Part shown: positions 23,331-36,560 of the stretch, one piece after another
Numbering within the stretch: position 1 is the first letter of the stretch
How the letters are laid out: each line of letters starts with the position of its first letter
Assembly: GCA_027924645.1 (NCBI GenBank)
Contig: BSBN01000187.1
Location: 16,944,001-17,008,000 of the forward strand
Origin: Cunninghamia lanceolata
Taxonomy: Eukaryota > Streptophyta > Pinopsida > Cupressales > Cupressaceae
Length of the DNA: 64,000 bases
Direction of reading: 5' to 3'
Position numbers and translations under genes: made by a program
The notes under the pieces: generated by a model
What the model was told of the DNA's origin: nothing
The model's input: only the letters and a program-made list of their open reading frames with translations
Database searches by the model: none

Positions 23331-24563
23331 TAAAAGAGGATCATGTTGATTTTGAACTTCAATTGATGGTAACTCATGTTGTTGAAACAGAATATACGTT
23401 TTTGTCGCATGCATACAATCTAACAGAGCTTCTACATCATTAGGCGTAACAGTGGGTGGTACAATCACCTTTTTTAAAGCTTCCTGGAGCATTTCGTGGT
23501 ATGTAGGTGATGTCTGTATGAGTTCCCAGAGAGAGATCTTAGCGGGAGTATCATGAAGTTGCTCAATAAGATCGTAATCTTGACCAACTTTATGAGTAAG
23601 ACGAGGTGGTTGAGGAAGCATAGGTTGAGAAGTTGGTAGAGTGATCAGAATGTTCGACTCTTGTTTACTTTGTTTATTATTTCATGTATTATATTTTGCA
23701 ACACATTTTAATACGCTTGATTACCTTGGGTAATTTATTTTGCACAATTGAGAATGTAACCTGGGGGTCGAGGTGGTGTTGGAGCACCTTGAACCATAAT
23801 CACTGGTTTGAAGCGAGGAGGCATATTAGGTGCCCCGTGCACAATGATTTTAGGAACATTAATACACTTATTCACTATCCCCTTAGTGGGTGGAATAAGT
23901 CTATTAGTGGTGATTGAATTAACATTATTTTTAGTTTGATTAAGCTCAGCATCCATCCCCAAAGGATTTAATGTGAGAGACCTTTCTTCATCCACCAATG
24001 CTTCATCTTTTGAATGGAGAGCATTGGAATGAAGAGAGGGTAAGGTGATGTTAAGGAATGTATCAATGATTTCATCCTCTTGCGCTAAAATATCCTCACA
24101 AGTGGGAACAACTTTGGGAGAGAGATCCAAATCATAAGGTGAAATAGGCAGCTAGGTCACCATTACATGTATCATTATGACTTGTAGTAGAAGTACAAGG
24201 AGAATTATCACCATCATCTTTCTCATGACAATTCATGGAGATGAAATTTGTAAAGTCCTTTAGTATCAAAGGATATTCATTCGTGAGAGTTATGAAGATA
24301 TTAAAATGAGATACATAATCAAGGATTTCAAATGAAAAGCATTTAAAGATATCCCTATCATACATAGATTGTAAATGAGTTAAAACATAAGGATACATAT
24401 TAATGAATTTGTAAAAACATTCAAAATCTTTGATATATGCATGCAAAGATACCAAAGAGGAACAATTAGAAGATGTCATAATGAAATGTCTTGGAACAAC
24501 AATGTACAATAAGATCTCTTCATTTATCAAATACAACCAATATGAGAGACTTTTGTACACCAC
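23295..24563 (-). pseudogene. Element C gag-side ORF remnants, not identified
   Basis: Three consecutive minus-strand ORFs (24132-24563, 23735-24130 and 23295-23621) lie upstream of the protease. The last leads into it (HELPSIEVQNQHDPLLIFVI precedes the D-N-G site, as in plant gypsy elements). The middle one is Pro-rich (PRPPGYILNC). I do not recognise a canonical gag core, so the gag domain is lost, replaced or too diverged to call. Confidence 0.5.
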
Positions 24564-25212
24564 AACACTAGTTTGAGGAAACTAAGTTTTTGCAGCTTGT
24601 TTCAAAGATCAAAAACACACTAGTGTCACTACAAACGAAGTGACCAAGATGTTAAAAGTGCTACACAAAAGGTAAGATTTCTTGCAAAGAAATGTTAAAG
24701 AGATGACAAATTTCTTATGTTGAAATACACAATGTGTAATTACAAACATATGAATTTTCAAACCAAGATATGAAATGATGTAAAATTTTCAAATGAACAA
24801 TGAAAATATGCTATAAATTAATACTAGATCTAAATTGAAATGTTTATGATGGCAGCGAAATCTGAAACAAGACTTTGACTACAAACCCTAGATTTTAAAA
24901 TTGACTAGGTTTTAGGAAAGATGTAACTTTTTCAACAAAACCCTAGCAAGTGAGATCTTCAAATGCAAGGTTGAACACCATGAAATGATTTTATACTATA
25001 ATGTGAATTAGATCTCATGTGAAAATCAGAAATCTAAATCTTTCTATCATATGTAATGAAAGCAATGCAAAACTATGCCTTTTTCTAGCCTAGAATGCTT
25101 AATTTTTTCACTTTTTCCAAGATCATGCAAGATTTCCAATTGGATATTTATAAATATGCAATGAAATCAATGCAAGATCTGATTTAAACAATCGACAAGA
25201 TGCAATTTCTCG

Positions 25213-25230
25213 AAGCTACTGGTTCACCAA
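25213..25230 (-). other. Element C candidate primer-binding site
   Basis: The minus strand reads TGGTGAACCAGTAGCTTC two bases inside the 5' LTR. It begins TGG as expected for pairing with a tRNA 3' CCA end. I cannot name the tRNA. Confidence 0.5.
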
Positions 25231-25232
25231 AA

Positions 25233-26494
25233 TGTTATGTATGAAAAAGAGAATGAAGAAGACTAGCATGCACACTAGATCAAACCCTCTTCCACAATAA
25301 CATACAAGGACAAGACCGAGCCAAATCACTACCAAATGGAGGTGGACTTAGCTATAGATCTTGTACTCAAGAGTTGTATGGAAAGATCTGATTTAATCAA
25401 GCCTTTTTACCAAACCCTATTTCAATGATACACAAAACCCTAGTTCTACAAAGATCTAATCATGACAGAAGATATACAATAGATAATCACAAACCAATTG
25501 CACAGGAGTGATCAAGAAGATGTCAGAGCCTGTGTCCCAAAAGTAGAGATATCAAAGGACACCGTTGGTAGCACCCACGTCCTGAAAGGTGGAATCTTTA
25601 GAAACAACAAACTAGAGAAATGTTATAGAGACTACCTTGATGTCAAATCTAAAGTTGGCTAAGATGGAAGGACTATTTTGGGAGCACCCGCAACCTGTCC
25701 AGAGTAATATTTCCAAAATATTGTCAGATCCTGAAACACTAATCCTTGCTCAGTCTTCTTGTGTCTTCACTTTTTCAGATCTCACACCTGTAACCTACAC
25801 ATAAGAAGTAAAGGGGTTTGGGGGTTATGGTGTTTAGGGACTTGCCTCAGTCAAATCTTGGGATAGCATTCAATCTTCACAACACCGTTGTTTTATAGAG
25901 AGTGTGTGCCCTTGTAGGGTAGAGTCTAAACACAAATCAATGAGATGAAATCAAATGATGATGAACACAAATGATATCGCCTATGTGATGAAACCCTTAG
26001 GAGGATGAATGTTCTTCAAGCCATGAGGAGAGATAGATGAAAACTTCAAACCTACAACAACACACACAATGACAATACAAATCTGCTCTAGAATCACAAT
26101 GAATGCTTTGAATGCTCTTTACTCTGATGCTTCAAGTTGGCTATCTCTATCTAGGTTCATAATGAATCCAAAAACACACTTATATATGCTTTCCCGCTAA
26201 CATTTGTGAAATTAACCAAAAGAGCCAAGAAGGAGAAACCTTTTTAAAGCTATTATGCCAACATACATTTGCATTTGCCCCAGCCAATCAAGGAGGACTT
26301 AGGCATGTCCCCAAGTCCCAAGGCACCTTTTTGGTCTAGGGTAAGGTAAAGTATGGGCCCCTTGTTCCCAATTTGTATTAGTTTCAAGGGATTTTGCATC
26401 GAGATGAATATTTAGAATGTATAATGTGATCACGGGGACCTAGGAGCTAAACGAGGAGATAAAAATGCATGTGTCCACTTTTTACTCTATAACA
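25233..26494 (-). repeat. Element C 5' LTR
   Basis: Direct repeat of 18565-19828, adjoining the candidate primer-binding site. Confidence 0.85.
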
Positions 26495-28282
26495 TTCATA
26501 GAAAAAGTGCAAGGACCAAAAGATCTTAAGTTGCTAGTGTGTGCCTTTATGGCACCAGGATGCATGGATTAGAGAATGGGTTAAGAAAAGTTTAAAACAC
26601 TTCTAAAAACTTTTACGCAATAGCCATGCAAGGCTGATTCCCCAATGAAAAATTGATCTTAAAGATTTTTGCAAGAGATTATTGTGAGAGATGTGAATCA
26701 TTTCCATAATTTTACATAGGGATAATTTTCTCATGGAGATTATTGGTGAAGCTAAATGCAACAATCTGAAAAATAAGCTTGCACTTTAATAATGTGCACG
26801 GTGTCAAGTCTCCAGTAATAATGAAGAGATATACATCAAAGCATAATAGAAGAGGAATTTCTGTTAGATGTTGGAGCTTCGAGTGCTAGCAAGCACACCA
26901 ACTATTTGATAGAAAGCCTAAAGAAATGCGGTCTCATAGACTGCAAAGGTTGCAGAATAATTTCACAAAATGGATTTGTTAAAAAGGCTTTAGAAACTTT
27001 CAAGAAAAAGTGACTGGAAAGTGAAAAGTCTGACTCCTCAACCATTCCAGCAACCTCCTTGCCTGCACCTAAATGTGATCTTTGGAACAGGATATGGACA
27101 TCCACCAAAGCATAATGGCTTGGCAATATGTCTCAGAGAAACAATTATCTCAAGGAAGGAAAATATTGAAGGATGCACAGGAACTAATTCACAATTGTGT
27201 GAAGAACAAACTCTGAAAGAATTGGTTTATTTACAAAGAATAGGGTATTCACAAAATCAAGGCAATGTACTGAATGACAGAGTTATATAAACTCATGTAG
27301 AGAAAGAATCTAGGTCATGCACAAGGTGAGTCCATGGCTTTCATAAATGCAAGACATTACTAACTTCATAGAAAAGAGAGAACAAGGGATTACCAGCTGA
27401 GACTAAATCCACATAAATATTATAGATGAAATCAACCAAAACTCTATTTTGATCAAATACAATCCAATTATATACAAATGCGAACCCACTTTCGCAACAA
27501 CAAGAAATTTAAAATATAAAACTTATTCAAATGTGTTTTCCTGGGTAACATACTAGAATCAATAGTTGAATATTCAAAAGTTGCAGAGCCTAACCCTCTT
27601 TTCCTTCTTCCCACCATTCTCCCATATTTTTCCTTTGCACAGAGTATACGTTCAATAATTAAAAAAAGCCTCCAAATAATGTCTATCTCCTCCTTGGATA
27701 AACTATTTTATAGACTCAAATTTCACCTATAGAGCATCTTCAAAAATATACTCTCAAAAAAATAAAATAGTAAATGCAATAAATCCTTCCACCCACTAAG
27801 TCTCTCTCTCTTTCTAAAATTAACCCCTCAATTTTAGAAAACTAAAAAAGAAAACAATTTCTCAAGATTCCCTTATTACCACTCAATTGCATGCAATCCT
27901 TAAATAGAAACCATTAATGCAATAAATAATCTTTTTTTTAAATATCAAAATATAATATTAGAATATTGTAAGCAATTTGTAATTAGTTCTATTGTGACTA
28001 ACTATTAGATTAATTATGCAAAAATAATGCAATTAATAAGTCTATTGTGACTAAATGCAATAAAGATTAACGAAAATATTTTGCACGCACTTAGACATAC
28101 ACATTAATGCAGATTTAATCTACATGTCATCTATGTGGTGTGTGCATAGATTTTCTTCACCACATTTCACCTTCGGTTAGCTAAATACCCTCTACCTCGA
28201 TGATACTTTCTCTCTCTATCAAGAGGGTGTCCCTATTGCAAACACAGTCGAAATGAGTCAACAATCAATTAAATAATATTAC
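26495..28282. repeat. Repeat D, copy 1, right part
   Basis: Matches 51107-52261 plus 59658-60323 over ~1.8 kb, ending at AAATAATATTA. The sequence spanning the element G insertion point is uninterrupted here (GCACAGAGTATACGTT, about 27638-27653), giving the empty site for G. A pyrimidine run (TCTCTCTCTC) occurs near 27806. No coding capacity is visible; it is probably part of an older LTR element. Confidence 0.75.
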
Positions 28283-29971
28283 CTTCCCCTCTTGGAAGAG
28301 TCATCATCCTGATGATCTAAAAATCAGATCAAATTAAGTGCATACTAAGAAGGTTCCATACCTTTCCAACCTTGTTTTACCTTAACATTATCCGAGATGT
28401 CGATTAATCCAAATGTACCTAGTTGCTCAACATAATCCCTGTGTCTAACAGTTAAACTCTCACACAAGTTGTTAGAGCATTCATAGGCAAATTCTTAATA
28501 TCCTTGATTATAGCTAGTCAATTATCATACCTTTTTGGTAAGTCATCTAGATAGAGAAAAGCACGCAACTTCATAGACATGAACCATGATTTCATAAGAG
28601 GCATTTCTAGTATAACATAGGAATACACAAAGTGAATTACTCACAAAGAGTAAGAATATGATCACTACAAAGCAATCATAGCTCAAACATGATTTCATCA
28701 GTCCCTGAGATGTTAATCGACTTTTTGAGAAAAGGTACATATATGCTTGCCTAGTCTACATTAGACATCATATCCTTTACTATATCAAAGAAGTAAGAAT
28801 ATCCCAAGTCATAATTCATATGAAATTCATGCAAAAACTCCACTCACATTTATTCTACGATCTATGTTCTCTTATCTCTATTAGGCATGGTTTAAGATCA
28901 TAACTTATCATAATGCAATAAGTTATATAAGTCTTAAGACATTTGCATACAAGTGATTTATATCATACAGTACCCAAATGGTACAATTCCTTGCTATAAG
29001 GATAGGAAATAAAATCCTTTAAGTTCATCTTGTCAAACATGCCAATTCCACATGCGATGAACAATAAACACTCCAAATACATAATGGAAGAATGAGTTTC
29101 TTTATTACAATCAACTCTATTTATCAAGAGTATCTTCTCAACATTATTTCTATTTATCAAAGTATCATTTCACTAAAAGAGATGTTTTCAACATTAAGTA
29201 GTTAAATCAACATAGAAGTTCATCATCATTAAATATTTCAGCATGATTACATCATTAAATTATGATTTCATCAAAGATAAGAAGATCAAAAGTAAGTGAA
29301 AGTAGATCAATATGATTCAATGCTAGCCACTAATGGTCAAATTGGATTTCAACACTCAGTCACTGATGATCAACATCATAATAAAATCATTAAAAGGTGA
29401 TTACAACACTTAGAAGCTGGAGTACCATTAATAAGGATTAGTTGTTCAATACTAAATCTCCAAAAATAAATAATTTGACTAAATCAAAGAAGGTCAAAAA
29501 TTATAAAGATCATCATGTTCTCTTTTTTTGAAAATAAAATCACTAACATTAAAAACGCTGATCATATTATGTCTTTCACAGATGATCAATATAAAAGGGT
29601 CATCGATAAAATAAGGAGATCACCAAAGACCAAAATTCAAGTAGATCGATATGATTTCACCACTAAATCAAGAAGATCAAAGTCAATTCGATAAATATGA
29701 TTTCAATATTGAGTCAAAGATGTTCAAAAGTCAAATGGATCAAAATGATCTCGATACCAAATCATAGAAGATCAAGGTCAACATTATATAAGGTGACCAA
29801 CTTTTAAAGGAAAGGATGATCATCACTAACTACAAAAAGTGCTTCTACTAATTGCACACAGTTAAGCTCAAATTCTAAATGTATAAAGGCATACTATCAC
29901 AAATCCACACAACATCAAATGCCCAAGGTGCTCAACAAGTTCCAAGCATAATGAAAACAATGCTTCAATAG
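28283..29971. other. No gene seen; AT-rich sequence with GATCAA-rich degenerate repeats
   Basis: 28283-29280 holds only short random ORFs. 29280-29830 shows a loose repetition of words such as GATCAAAGTCAA and ATATGATTTCAA at ~50-60-bp spacing, probably a decayed tandem repeat within an old element. Confidence 0.5.
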
Positions 29972-29976
29972 GAACT

Positions 29977-32054
29977 GTTATCCTATCTTTCCCTCCTAGC
30001 CAAATAGTCTAAGACCCATGAGTTCTAGGTGTTCCCATTCTAAGGATGCAAAGAAAAACATCAAAAAATGGTTAAGTCCTATCTTTCCCTCCTAGCCAAA
30101 TAGTCTAAGACCCATGAGTTCTAGGTGTTCCCATTCTAAGGATGCGAAGAAAAACATGAAAAAATGGTTAAGTCCTAGAAATTCAGAGTTTTCCTTGTGT
30201 TCTTCTACCCTATTGGGATATAAGAGTTTGGGCTTCACCTCTTCACTGTTGTCAAAGCCAAAGTTGAGCCTCGACCTTTCCCTTTGAAATTAGCTAAGTG
30301 TGAAGAAGTTGTCAGAGGTTGACGCTCTCTTCCTCATCCTTCTACTTCAGAGTGCCAAAAACCCGAGGGCCCAAGTCCGCAAGTGCAAATTATTCCAAGT
30401 GTTTTATTGTCGAACTTTGGGGTTTCGCTCTTTTGCCTTCCCTTTTGAAGGCAAAGGGTCAGGGAACTTCTAACGTGTACTACGTGTTGGCACGGTGCAA
30501 GTTCTAAGATGAACAAAGATAAGACTTTCAATTTCTTTGTGCGTTGTCAGTACGTGTCCAGGTTGATAATCTTCAAAAAATGTTCTAAGTGTTTGATGCT
30601 TTGGACTTCAGACTTTCGTCTTTCTTTCTTCCTTCTTTGGGAAGCCAGAAGATGGAAGGCCCGATGCCCATCTTTTGCCACATCTTTTATGCACATGCTT
30701 AAAGGGGCCTTTAAGTTATGCCAATTGGCATCTACGTCAGCTAGCGGGTTCATTTTCATTGTGGCTTCTTCCTTCGATGGGCTTTCAAAAGGCTTCCAGC
30801 GAGGTCACGAAGGATTGAGGTATGCCGAGAGGGAAGCCATCGATAGCAACAGGTGTCGGCTCAGCATTCATTTGAAATTTTGAGGAACAAAGCCCCTCTC
30901 AGCGTACGCGAAGGCTCCACGTGGCAGAGTGTTGGGTCTCTAGGATTCAAAGGCAAAAGTACTCTAAGTATAAAGGTGGAGCTCAATGTTTTCACCTTCC
31001 TCCTTTCTTCTGCAAATGATAGGGAGAAATGCTCAAGCCCCGACCTCTGAAACTCTGACGGCTCGCTCTTCTACTATGTGAAACATGATTCAATGGATCA
31101 GCGATTGCCCTGGTCACCATAAATGCATTTTCATAGCCTGCTTTCATGTGGCAGATGGATTTCCCGCCTTCCCATGCCAATGTCCTCATCCACATTGAAT
31201 TCTTGTACTCAGGGCATGGGCGGACCTCTTGTTTCAGCAGATTTCCTGGGTAGAGCCATGTGGGCGCACTCTAAGGATGTTAGAACAAGTTTATTGCAGT
31301 ATGGGCAATGGTTCTTACTTGTTGACCATTCTTCCTCTCTTCCATGGCTGCTACAATGTGATTTCAAAAGCTATATATGCATGATTCAAAGATGTTTTGG
31401 GTGGTTGGTTATTGTTCTAGGTTGTTATGCTGCCGAACTTTTTGTTGTCACAGGTCTTGTAATGTGATTACAAGAACCAATAGAATTTGATGCATTGTGC
31501 CTATAGCTAGGCCTTTGATGTCTTCTAGCTTGGTTCACCAATGAATGTAATTGATTATTTTGTATCTATTTCTTCTACAAATTGTTCTACTTTGTAATGG
31601 TTATTTGACCTCTATGATCAATATAAACTAAATATTGTCTCTCTCATTATTCTTGCATTGTATTTATTGGATAGATCTAAACTATGTTTTGTGGATAAAA
31701 CAGTCCCTTCCATAGTTTTGTCTTTCTGCCCTAACCTCTGTTCGAACCTGCATGAGTCTATGTGATTTCCCTTCAGCTTTGAGATCATTATTGTGTCATG
31801 TCAATGCAATCCAACACACTAAATCTTGGTGTATCACCCTTTTTCCTTTCTATTCCCCTCTCTCCCTTTTCCCTGGTGATCATTAGTGTACAGGTTTAGT
31901 TTATTTCTCTAAGCCTTAAGCTTAGAAAGAGGAACCAACCTTCTCTGGAGGTCTAATCTCAAAATTGCAAGGTCCCACACCTTGAGATCATTCCCATTGT
32001 GTCATTAGAATGCTTGGACAGCCTCCAAGTAGGGTACAATTTTAAGTGATAACA
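29977..32054 (+). mobile_element. Solo LTR related to element F (opposite orientation)
   Basis: 2078 bp starting TGTTATCC and ending GTGATAACA, matching the reverse complement of the element F LTR along its length: both ends, the G-box (30917-30925), the TATA region CTATATATGC (31371-31380) and the terminal ~350 bp. Flanks are GGAAC (29972-29976) and AGAAC (32055-32059), a target duplication with one mismatch. No internal domain adjoins, so it is a product of LTR-LTR recombination. ORFs within 30319-31467 are not genes. Confidence 0.85.
29983..30172 (+). repeat. 95-bp tandem duplication inside the solo LTR
   Basis: Two nearly identical 95-bp copies (29983-30077 and 30078-30172) near the LTR 5' end. 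They differ at about two positions, so this is a recent local duplication. Confidence 0.9.
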
Positions 32055-32059
32055 AGAAC

Positions 32060-33603
32060 TTTAAGATTTTCAAGTCAAAGAGAGTCAAAATCTCAAAATG
32101 TAGTTGCAAACATTTTAATTGATAAGAAAGGTCAAGGTAGAATTCCAAGCCGAAAGAATAACCCATATAATCCCTGCATAATTCACATAAGGTATGATTA
32201 CACCTAATGCATCAATTGCACAAAGTAAAAAAACATCATTCGTTTAAGTATGATCTCAAAGTGCATTACTCGCACAAATCATTAATTTTACACAAAGTAC
32301 AAATCATTAATTTTACACAAAGTATGAATACAATCATTTCACAAGTGCATTACTCACAAAATGTGAAAATAATCATTATTCAAGTGCATCACTTACACCA
32401 AATATGAAAAGTGTGTCATTTGCACAAAGTATGAATACAGTCATTACATAAGTACATCTTTCGCACAAAACATGAAAAGTACATCACTCGCACAAAGGAA
32501 ATAATTTTCATAAAAGGTGAATACAATCACTTACACAAGTGCATAACTCACACAAAACATGAAAAGTGAATTACTCACACAAAGGCAATAATTTGGATAA
32601 AGGGTGAATACAATCACTTACACAAGTGCATAACTCCCACAAACTTGGAAAGTACATTACTTGCACAATGGAAATAATACAAACACTTACACAAATGCAT
32701 AAAGGAAATATTTATATAATTCGAGACTCAGATGATCCCATAAAACACAAACATTAAGATTTTTCTACATTGTCACTAGATAAAAAGAGATGACTCAACC
32801 AATCAACTCCTTATCCTAGGTTATCGATGAAGACCCTAAAGGAAACTTTATTTATCTTCCACAAGGTTACAAAATTAAAGCTCACATCATAGATTGAAAG
32901 TTGAATAGGCGTCCCTTGAAAATCAACTTGCTTAAACTTGCTTTCCTTTCAACTCTTTACTGCTAAAAGTTAAGTACATACTCGTCTCACCAAGCATCCA
33001 TCTTTATGTCATTTGACCTCACCCAAGTCTTTACCATCATCATTGTATCCTTATTCCTTTTTTGTTTTTCCTCCCAATTCCAAGCCATTCTACTCAAAAC
33101 ATTTCTCTTTCCAAATTTCCATACCATCCCCTATGGTTTTCCATCTACTTAGAAAGTGCATTTCCTTGAATTGGTTTCAATTCTACACTATTATTTCTAT
33201 CTCATATTTCTTTCTCCTCCTGATTTTACTCTTCAAGACCCTCTTATCTTCCATCTTTGCTCAAGTATCAAATCAGGATTTAAAGTCTTTTCCATGGTCT
33301 GGAATGATTCTAATTCCCTTCTTACCCCTTGTCTTCTCCCTCACTAGAGAGTCCTAAGGAAAATGAAACTAAGGTGAAGAAAACACTCAAATCGATCGAA
33401 CAACATCTATACTTCTACTTTGTTCCAAACTGAACCATCTACGAAACAACAAGATTCCAACTTATCTAAGGAACCTTTAACCTGAAACTAGGGTCTTCAA
33501 GACACTCGATGCACCTATACTATCAGGCCATCAGAAAGGTTTACGTGAATATAATACAACCTTAAGTGTAGAAGAGTCTAGGCCCTATTGCTGAACCCGG
33601 TAT
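32060..33603. other. No gene seen; degenerate tandem repeats at 32200-32700
   Basis: 32200-32700 repeats words like CACAAGTGCATAACTC, CACAAAACATGAAAAGTG and GTGAATACAATCACTTA. The clearest period is 87 bp (32523 and 32610). The rest is AT-rich. The region left of 33604 may be the 5' internal end of a decayed family B element, since a primer-binding-site-like sequence follows. A 114-residue plus-strand ORF at 33013-33357 is Ser/Phe/Leu-rich and not supported. Confidence 0.5.
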
Positions 33604-33615
33604 GCTCTAATACCA
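33604..33615 (-). other. Family B primer-binding-site-like sequence
   Basis: The minus strand reads TGGTATTAGAGC, one mismatch from the initiator tRNA-Met site, two bases from the TGTAAC repeat start. This supports 33618 as an LTR end and a minus-strand element to its left. Confidence 0.65.
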
Positions 33616-33617
33616 TA

Positions 33618-35633
33618 TGTAACACACACTAGAATAAAATACTAAAATAATATTATTCTAATAAATGCAGAAAAAGGGAATGAATTAAAATTGTTCCCAT
33701 AAAATACAACTCAAGAAATAAATAACTTTCATTAATCAATATAAATAAAGAACATTACAGCTAGTCAAATAGTTTACAAATAGGACTAAGTCCTTACAAC
33801 ATCTAGCCATATAGGCTTGTAACAAAAGAATATCGCACCATACAAAGTCTTCGATACCATACCATATCTTTGACACTGAACTTGGTGGAGAGAGAGCATC
33901 ATCTAGGTGATTTACCACCCAGCCATAAGGCTCACGTCTCCCCAGTCTTACTCCTTACGGAGAAGCCTGACCCTTCGCAAGGGGTCTAGAAAAATGAAGT
34001 TGACATGCATGAAGGAATCTAGTGTAGCATGATATATCTAACATTTCTAGCATGTATAAAATGCATATGTACTTATATCATGATATGGCAGAGAGAAAAA
34101 TAAATCAAATAGTAACTATTACTAAATTGATTAACAAGCTTTGGCCAAAGAATCTTTTTTAGCCGTGTTTGGCTAGATAGGTTGCAAGTAGGAACCTACC
34201 CTTCTTTGTAGTTCCATATTCGGTGCCCGTCCATGCTCTTTCTCAACTCATCATACAGAAAATAACATAAGTAGGAAATTCAATAAACAATTGCATACAT
34301 AACCATTCAGTAACCAATGATACATTCAAAGAATGTTCACAAACAGAAAGGATGTAAATAATAATCTTGAAGGCAAGTCTTCATCAAAAGTTTCCATAGT
34401 CTAACAATAATCGAAAGATCTTACTTTTAAGAAGCTAATTCATAATATGACATCTTCCAATCAAAGTATCAGATTCTCGGTTTCACTTTATATAGAAGTT
34501 TAAGGTTAGACTATCTCAACATTTCCTTAGGGTCTCTTCTAGGTTGCACTTAAAAATCATAATTCATCAAGATGAGATTATTTTTGGTTCATACCCACTA
34601 ACCATTCTAAAGGTCTACATGGTTTCCCTTAAGGATATGTTTTCATTAGACATGATATAATAATTAAAATAAGGAACCATAACATTTAGTTCAATTGCAT
34701 TACTATTATATAGTTAAATTAATGGAATCCATTATATGCGAAAGAACCAAAAAGAAATGCAGTGTCTTGACAACATTATCATACCAAGTTCTTAAATACT
34801 TCAGGAATCTCATATATATAACAACCTTTTGTTTTCTCTAATAACAAAAGTAACAATGCAAGAAAGTGAGAAAAATCATTTCGCATCCAAGTACAATAAA
34901 ATGAAAGAAGAAAGATTTACCAAAAACAAGGAAAGTGGCTATAATATGACCTAACCATAAACCATCCTAGCCAAATGTGTGAAATCATTAACAAAAAAAT
35001 GATCTAAAAATGAATTTGAGCTCATGCTACATTAAGTAATCACCACTAAGAAAGTACATAACTTTTTAACTATGCTTTTAAGGTTTTTCTACATCTACTC
35101 ATTTAGAGAGTAATCAATCATCTAAGACCATTCATAGACAATATATGATGGAAGAGTTAAAATAAATTTGATTCCCTTTGAAATTTTTACATTTAAGTTT
35201 GAATGACATAATTCAAATCAAGGTCTAGTTCAAGAGTTACATTACATTCATCAAGTAAATAAAAGATACCTACATGTATGAACAATCATCAAATTTATTT
35301 GATACCAAATTGGTGATGCATTAAGAAAGAAAGAAGGATAAAGATATTTCGTCTTCATAGAACATTAATGTATAACTACTTTCCAATAAAATAGACACTC
35401 TTACAAACCCATTAGTGAAAGCATGATTCTAGTTCTTAACCATTTTTTTTATGAATTCCTAGACTAAGATTCTATAGGCTCGAAGGGAACAAATTATAAT
35501 CTCAAGGTACATATTTAGTTAAAACTATCGATCATTTGCAACTAATAAATTTTAACCAAATCACATTCCATTAAAAACTTAATGACCCATATGCATTAGA
35601 AGGATTAATACAGAACCCCTAGATGACTCTGTA
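33618..35633 (-). repeat. Family B LTR, copy 3 (truncated)
   Basis: Matches 5243-7240 and 10103-12100 with more divergence than those two have from each other. It stops at a junction with repeat D near 35634, so about the last 0.9 kb of the putative LTR is missing. Confidence 0.75.
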
Positions 35634-35740
35634 AACAATTGTTTGGCCCTCAACATCACAACATAAAGAAGGATCTCAAATCTATTAATAATTTCAATAT
35701 GATTTAAGGCATAGTTCTATTAAGATTTACAAAGGTAATC
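35634..35740. repeat. Repeat D, copy 2, left fragment
   Basis: About 105 bp matching 18395-18500, cut by the start of element E at 35741 and continued after E near 51070. Confidence 0.7.
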
Positions 35741-35957
35741 TGATGCAGGAGAATCTGGGTCCACAAGCAATCTTGCATCAACCAAAAAAAAAAAATCTAA
35801 TCAAATAAAAAACATGGGTATTGCAAAAGAGCTTAATGGGTATCATCATGGTGCAAATTGGATAAAATTGGTGAAGTTACGCTGATTGGTTGGTTTGCCG
35901 ATCATTCACTCAGCCGGGTGACTATTGACACACTAGCAATTGAGGCTGGCGATAGAC

Positions 35958-36253
35958 AAGTCACTCTGGGCCATACATGAGAAGTCACTCTCAGTCATAC
36001 GTGGAAAGTCACTCTCATCTGTACATGGAAAGTCACTCTCAGTCATATGTGGGAAGTCACTTTCAGCCACGTGTGGGAAGTCATTCTCAACCGCGCATGG
36101 GAAGTCACTCTCAGCCGCATGTGGGAAGTCACTCTCAACCGTACTTGGGAAGTCACTCTCAGATGCATGTGGGAAGTCACTCTCGGCCATATGTGGGAAG
36201 TCACTCTTGGCCGCATGTGAGAAGTCACACTTTGTTGCATGTGGGAAGTCACT
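35958..36253 (+). repeat. 24-bp tandem repeat array in E 5' LTR (~12 units)
   Basis: Units of the form GAAGTCACTCTCAGCCGYRYGTGG repeat about 12.3 times without spacers. Because 24 is a multiple of three, all frames are open in parts and give artefactual 8-residue repeat ORFs on both strands. The second LTR has only ~9.5 units. Confidence 0.93.
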
Positions 36254-36560
36254 AGTTGGTACTCATTGGCACTCCTTGGTGCTCATTGGTTGGCACTCAC
36301 TGGTGCTCACTGGCACTCCCTGGTGCTCCCTAGCACTCACTGGTTGGCACTCCCTGGCACTCACTGGCACCCCATAGCTGGCGCTCGATGATGGCTAGCA
36401 CCCGATGACTGACGCTCGACGATGGTTGGTGCTCAACAATGGCAAATGTCTGATGATTGGCTCTCAATGGTTGGCACTCGACAGTTGGCACTTCTTAAGC
36501 TGGCGCTCCTTAGGCTGGTGCTTGATAGGCTAACACTCGACAGGTTGCGCTCATCCAAGT
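36254..36560 (+). repeat. GGCACTC/GGCGCTC low-order repeats in E 5' LTR
   Basis: Imperfect units like TTGGCACTCACTGGTGCTC, then GGCGCTCGATGATGGCTAGCACC. The same composite occurs at 50557-50990 in the 3' LTR. Confidence 0.8.

Larger units (their letters stand above)
18565..26494 (-). mobile_element. Element C: degenerate Ty3/gypsy LTR retrotransposon
   Basis: LTRs at 18565-19828 and 25233-26494 (about 1.26 kb) begin TGTTATG and end ATAACA. The flanks join to one uninterrupted sequence near 51084-51130, so the insertion site is recognised, although no clear 5-bp target duplication remains. The internal 5.4 kb is read on the minus strand and keeps protease-like and unidentified gag-side ORFs. 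No reverse transcriptase or integrase is visible, so it is non-autonomous or heavily deleted. Confidence 0.85.

Noticed and set aside
30319..31467. Run of plus-strand ORFs suggesting a gene
   Set aside because: They lie wholly within the solo LTR related to element F.
35958..36253. CRISPR-like regular array
   Set aside because: Units are contiguous 24-bp repeats without unique spacers, inside a plant LTR; not a CRISPR.
35933..36377. Four overlapping ORFs with 8-residue repeats (ESDFPHAA, GKSLSAIC, GSHSQPHV types); the same at 50259-50609
   Set aside because: They come from a 24-bp tandem repeat in an LTR, open in several frames on both strands; not coding.
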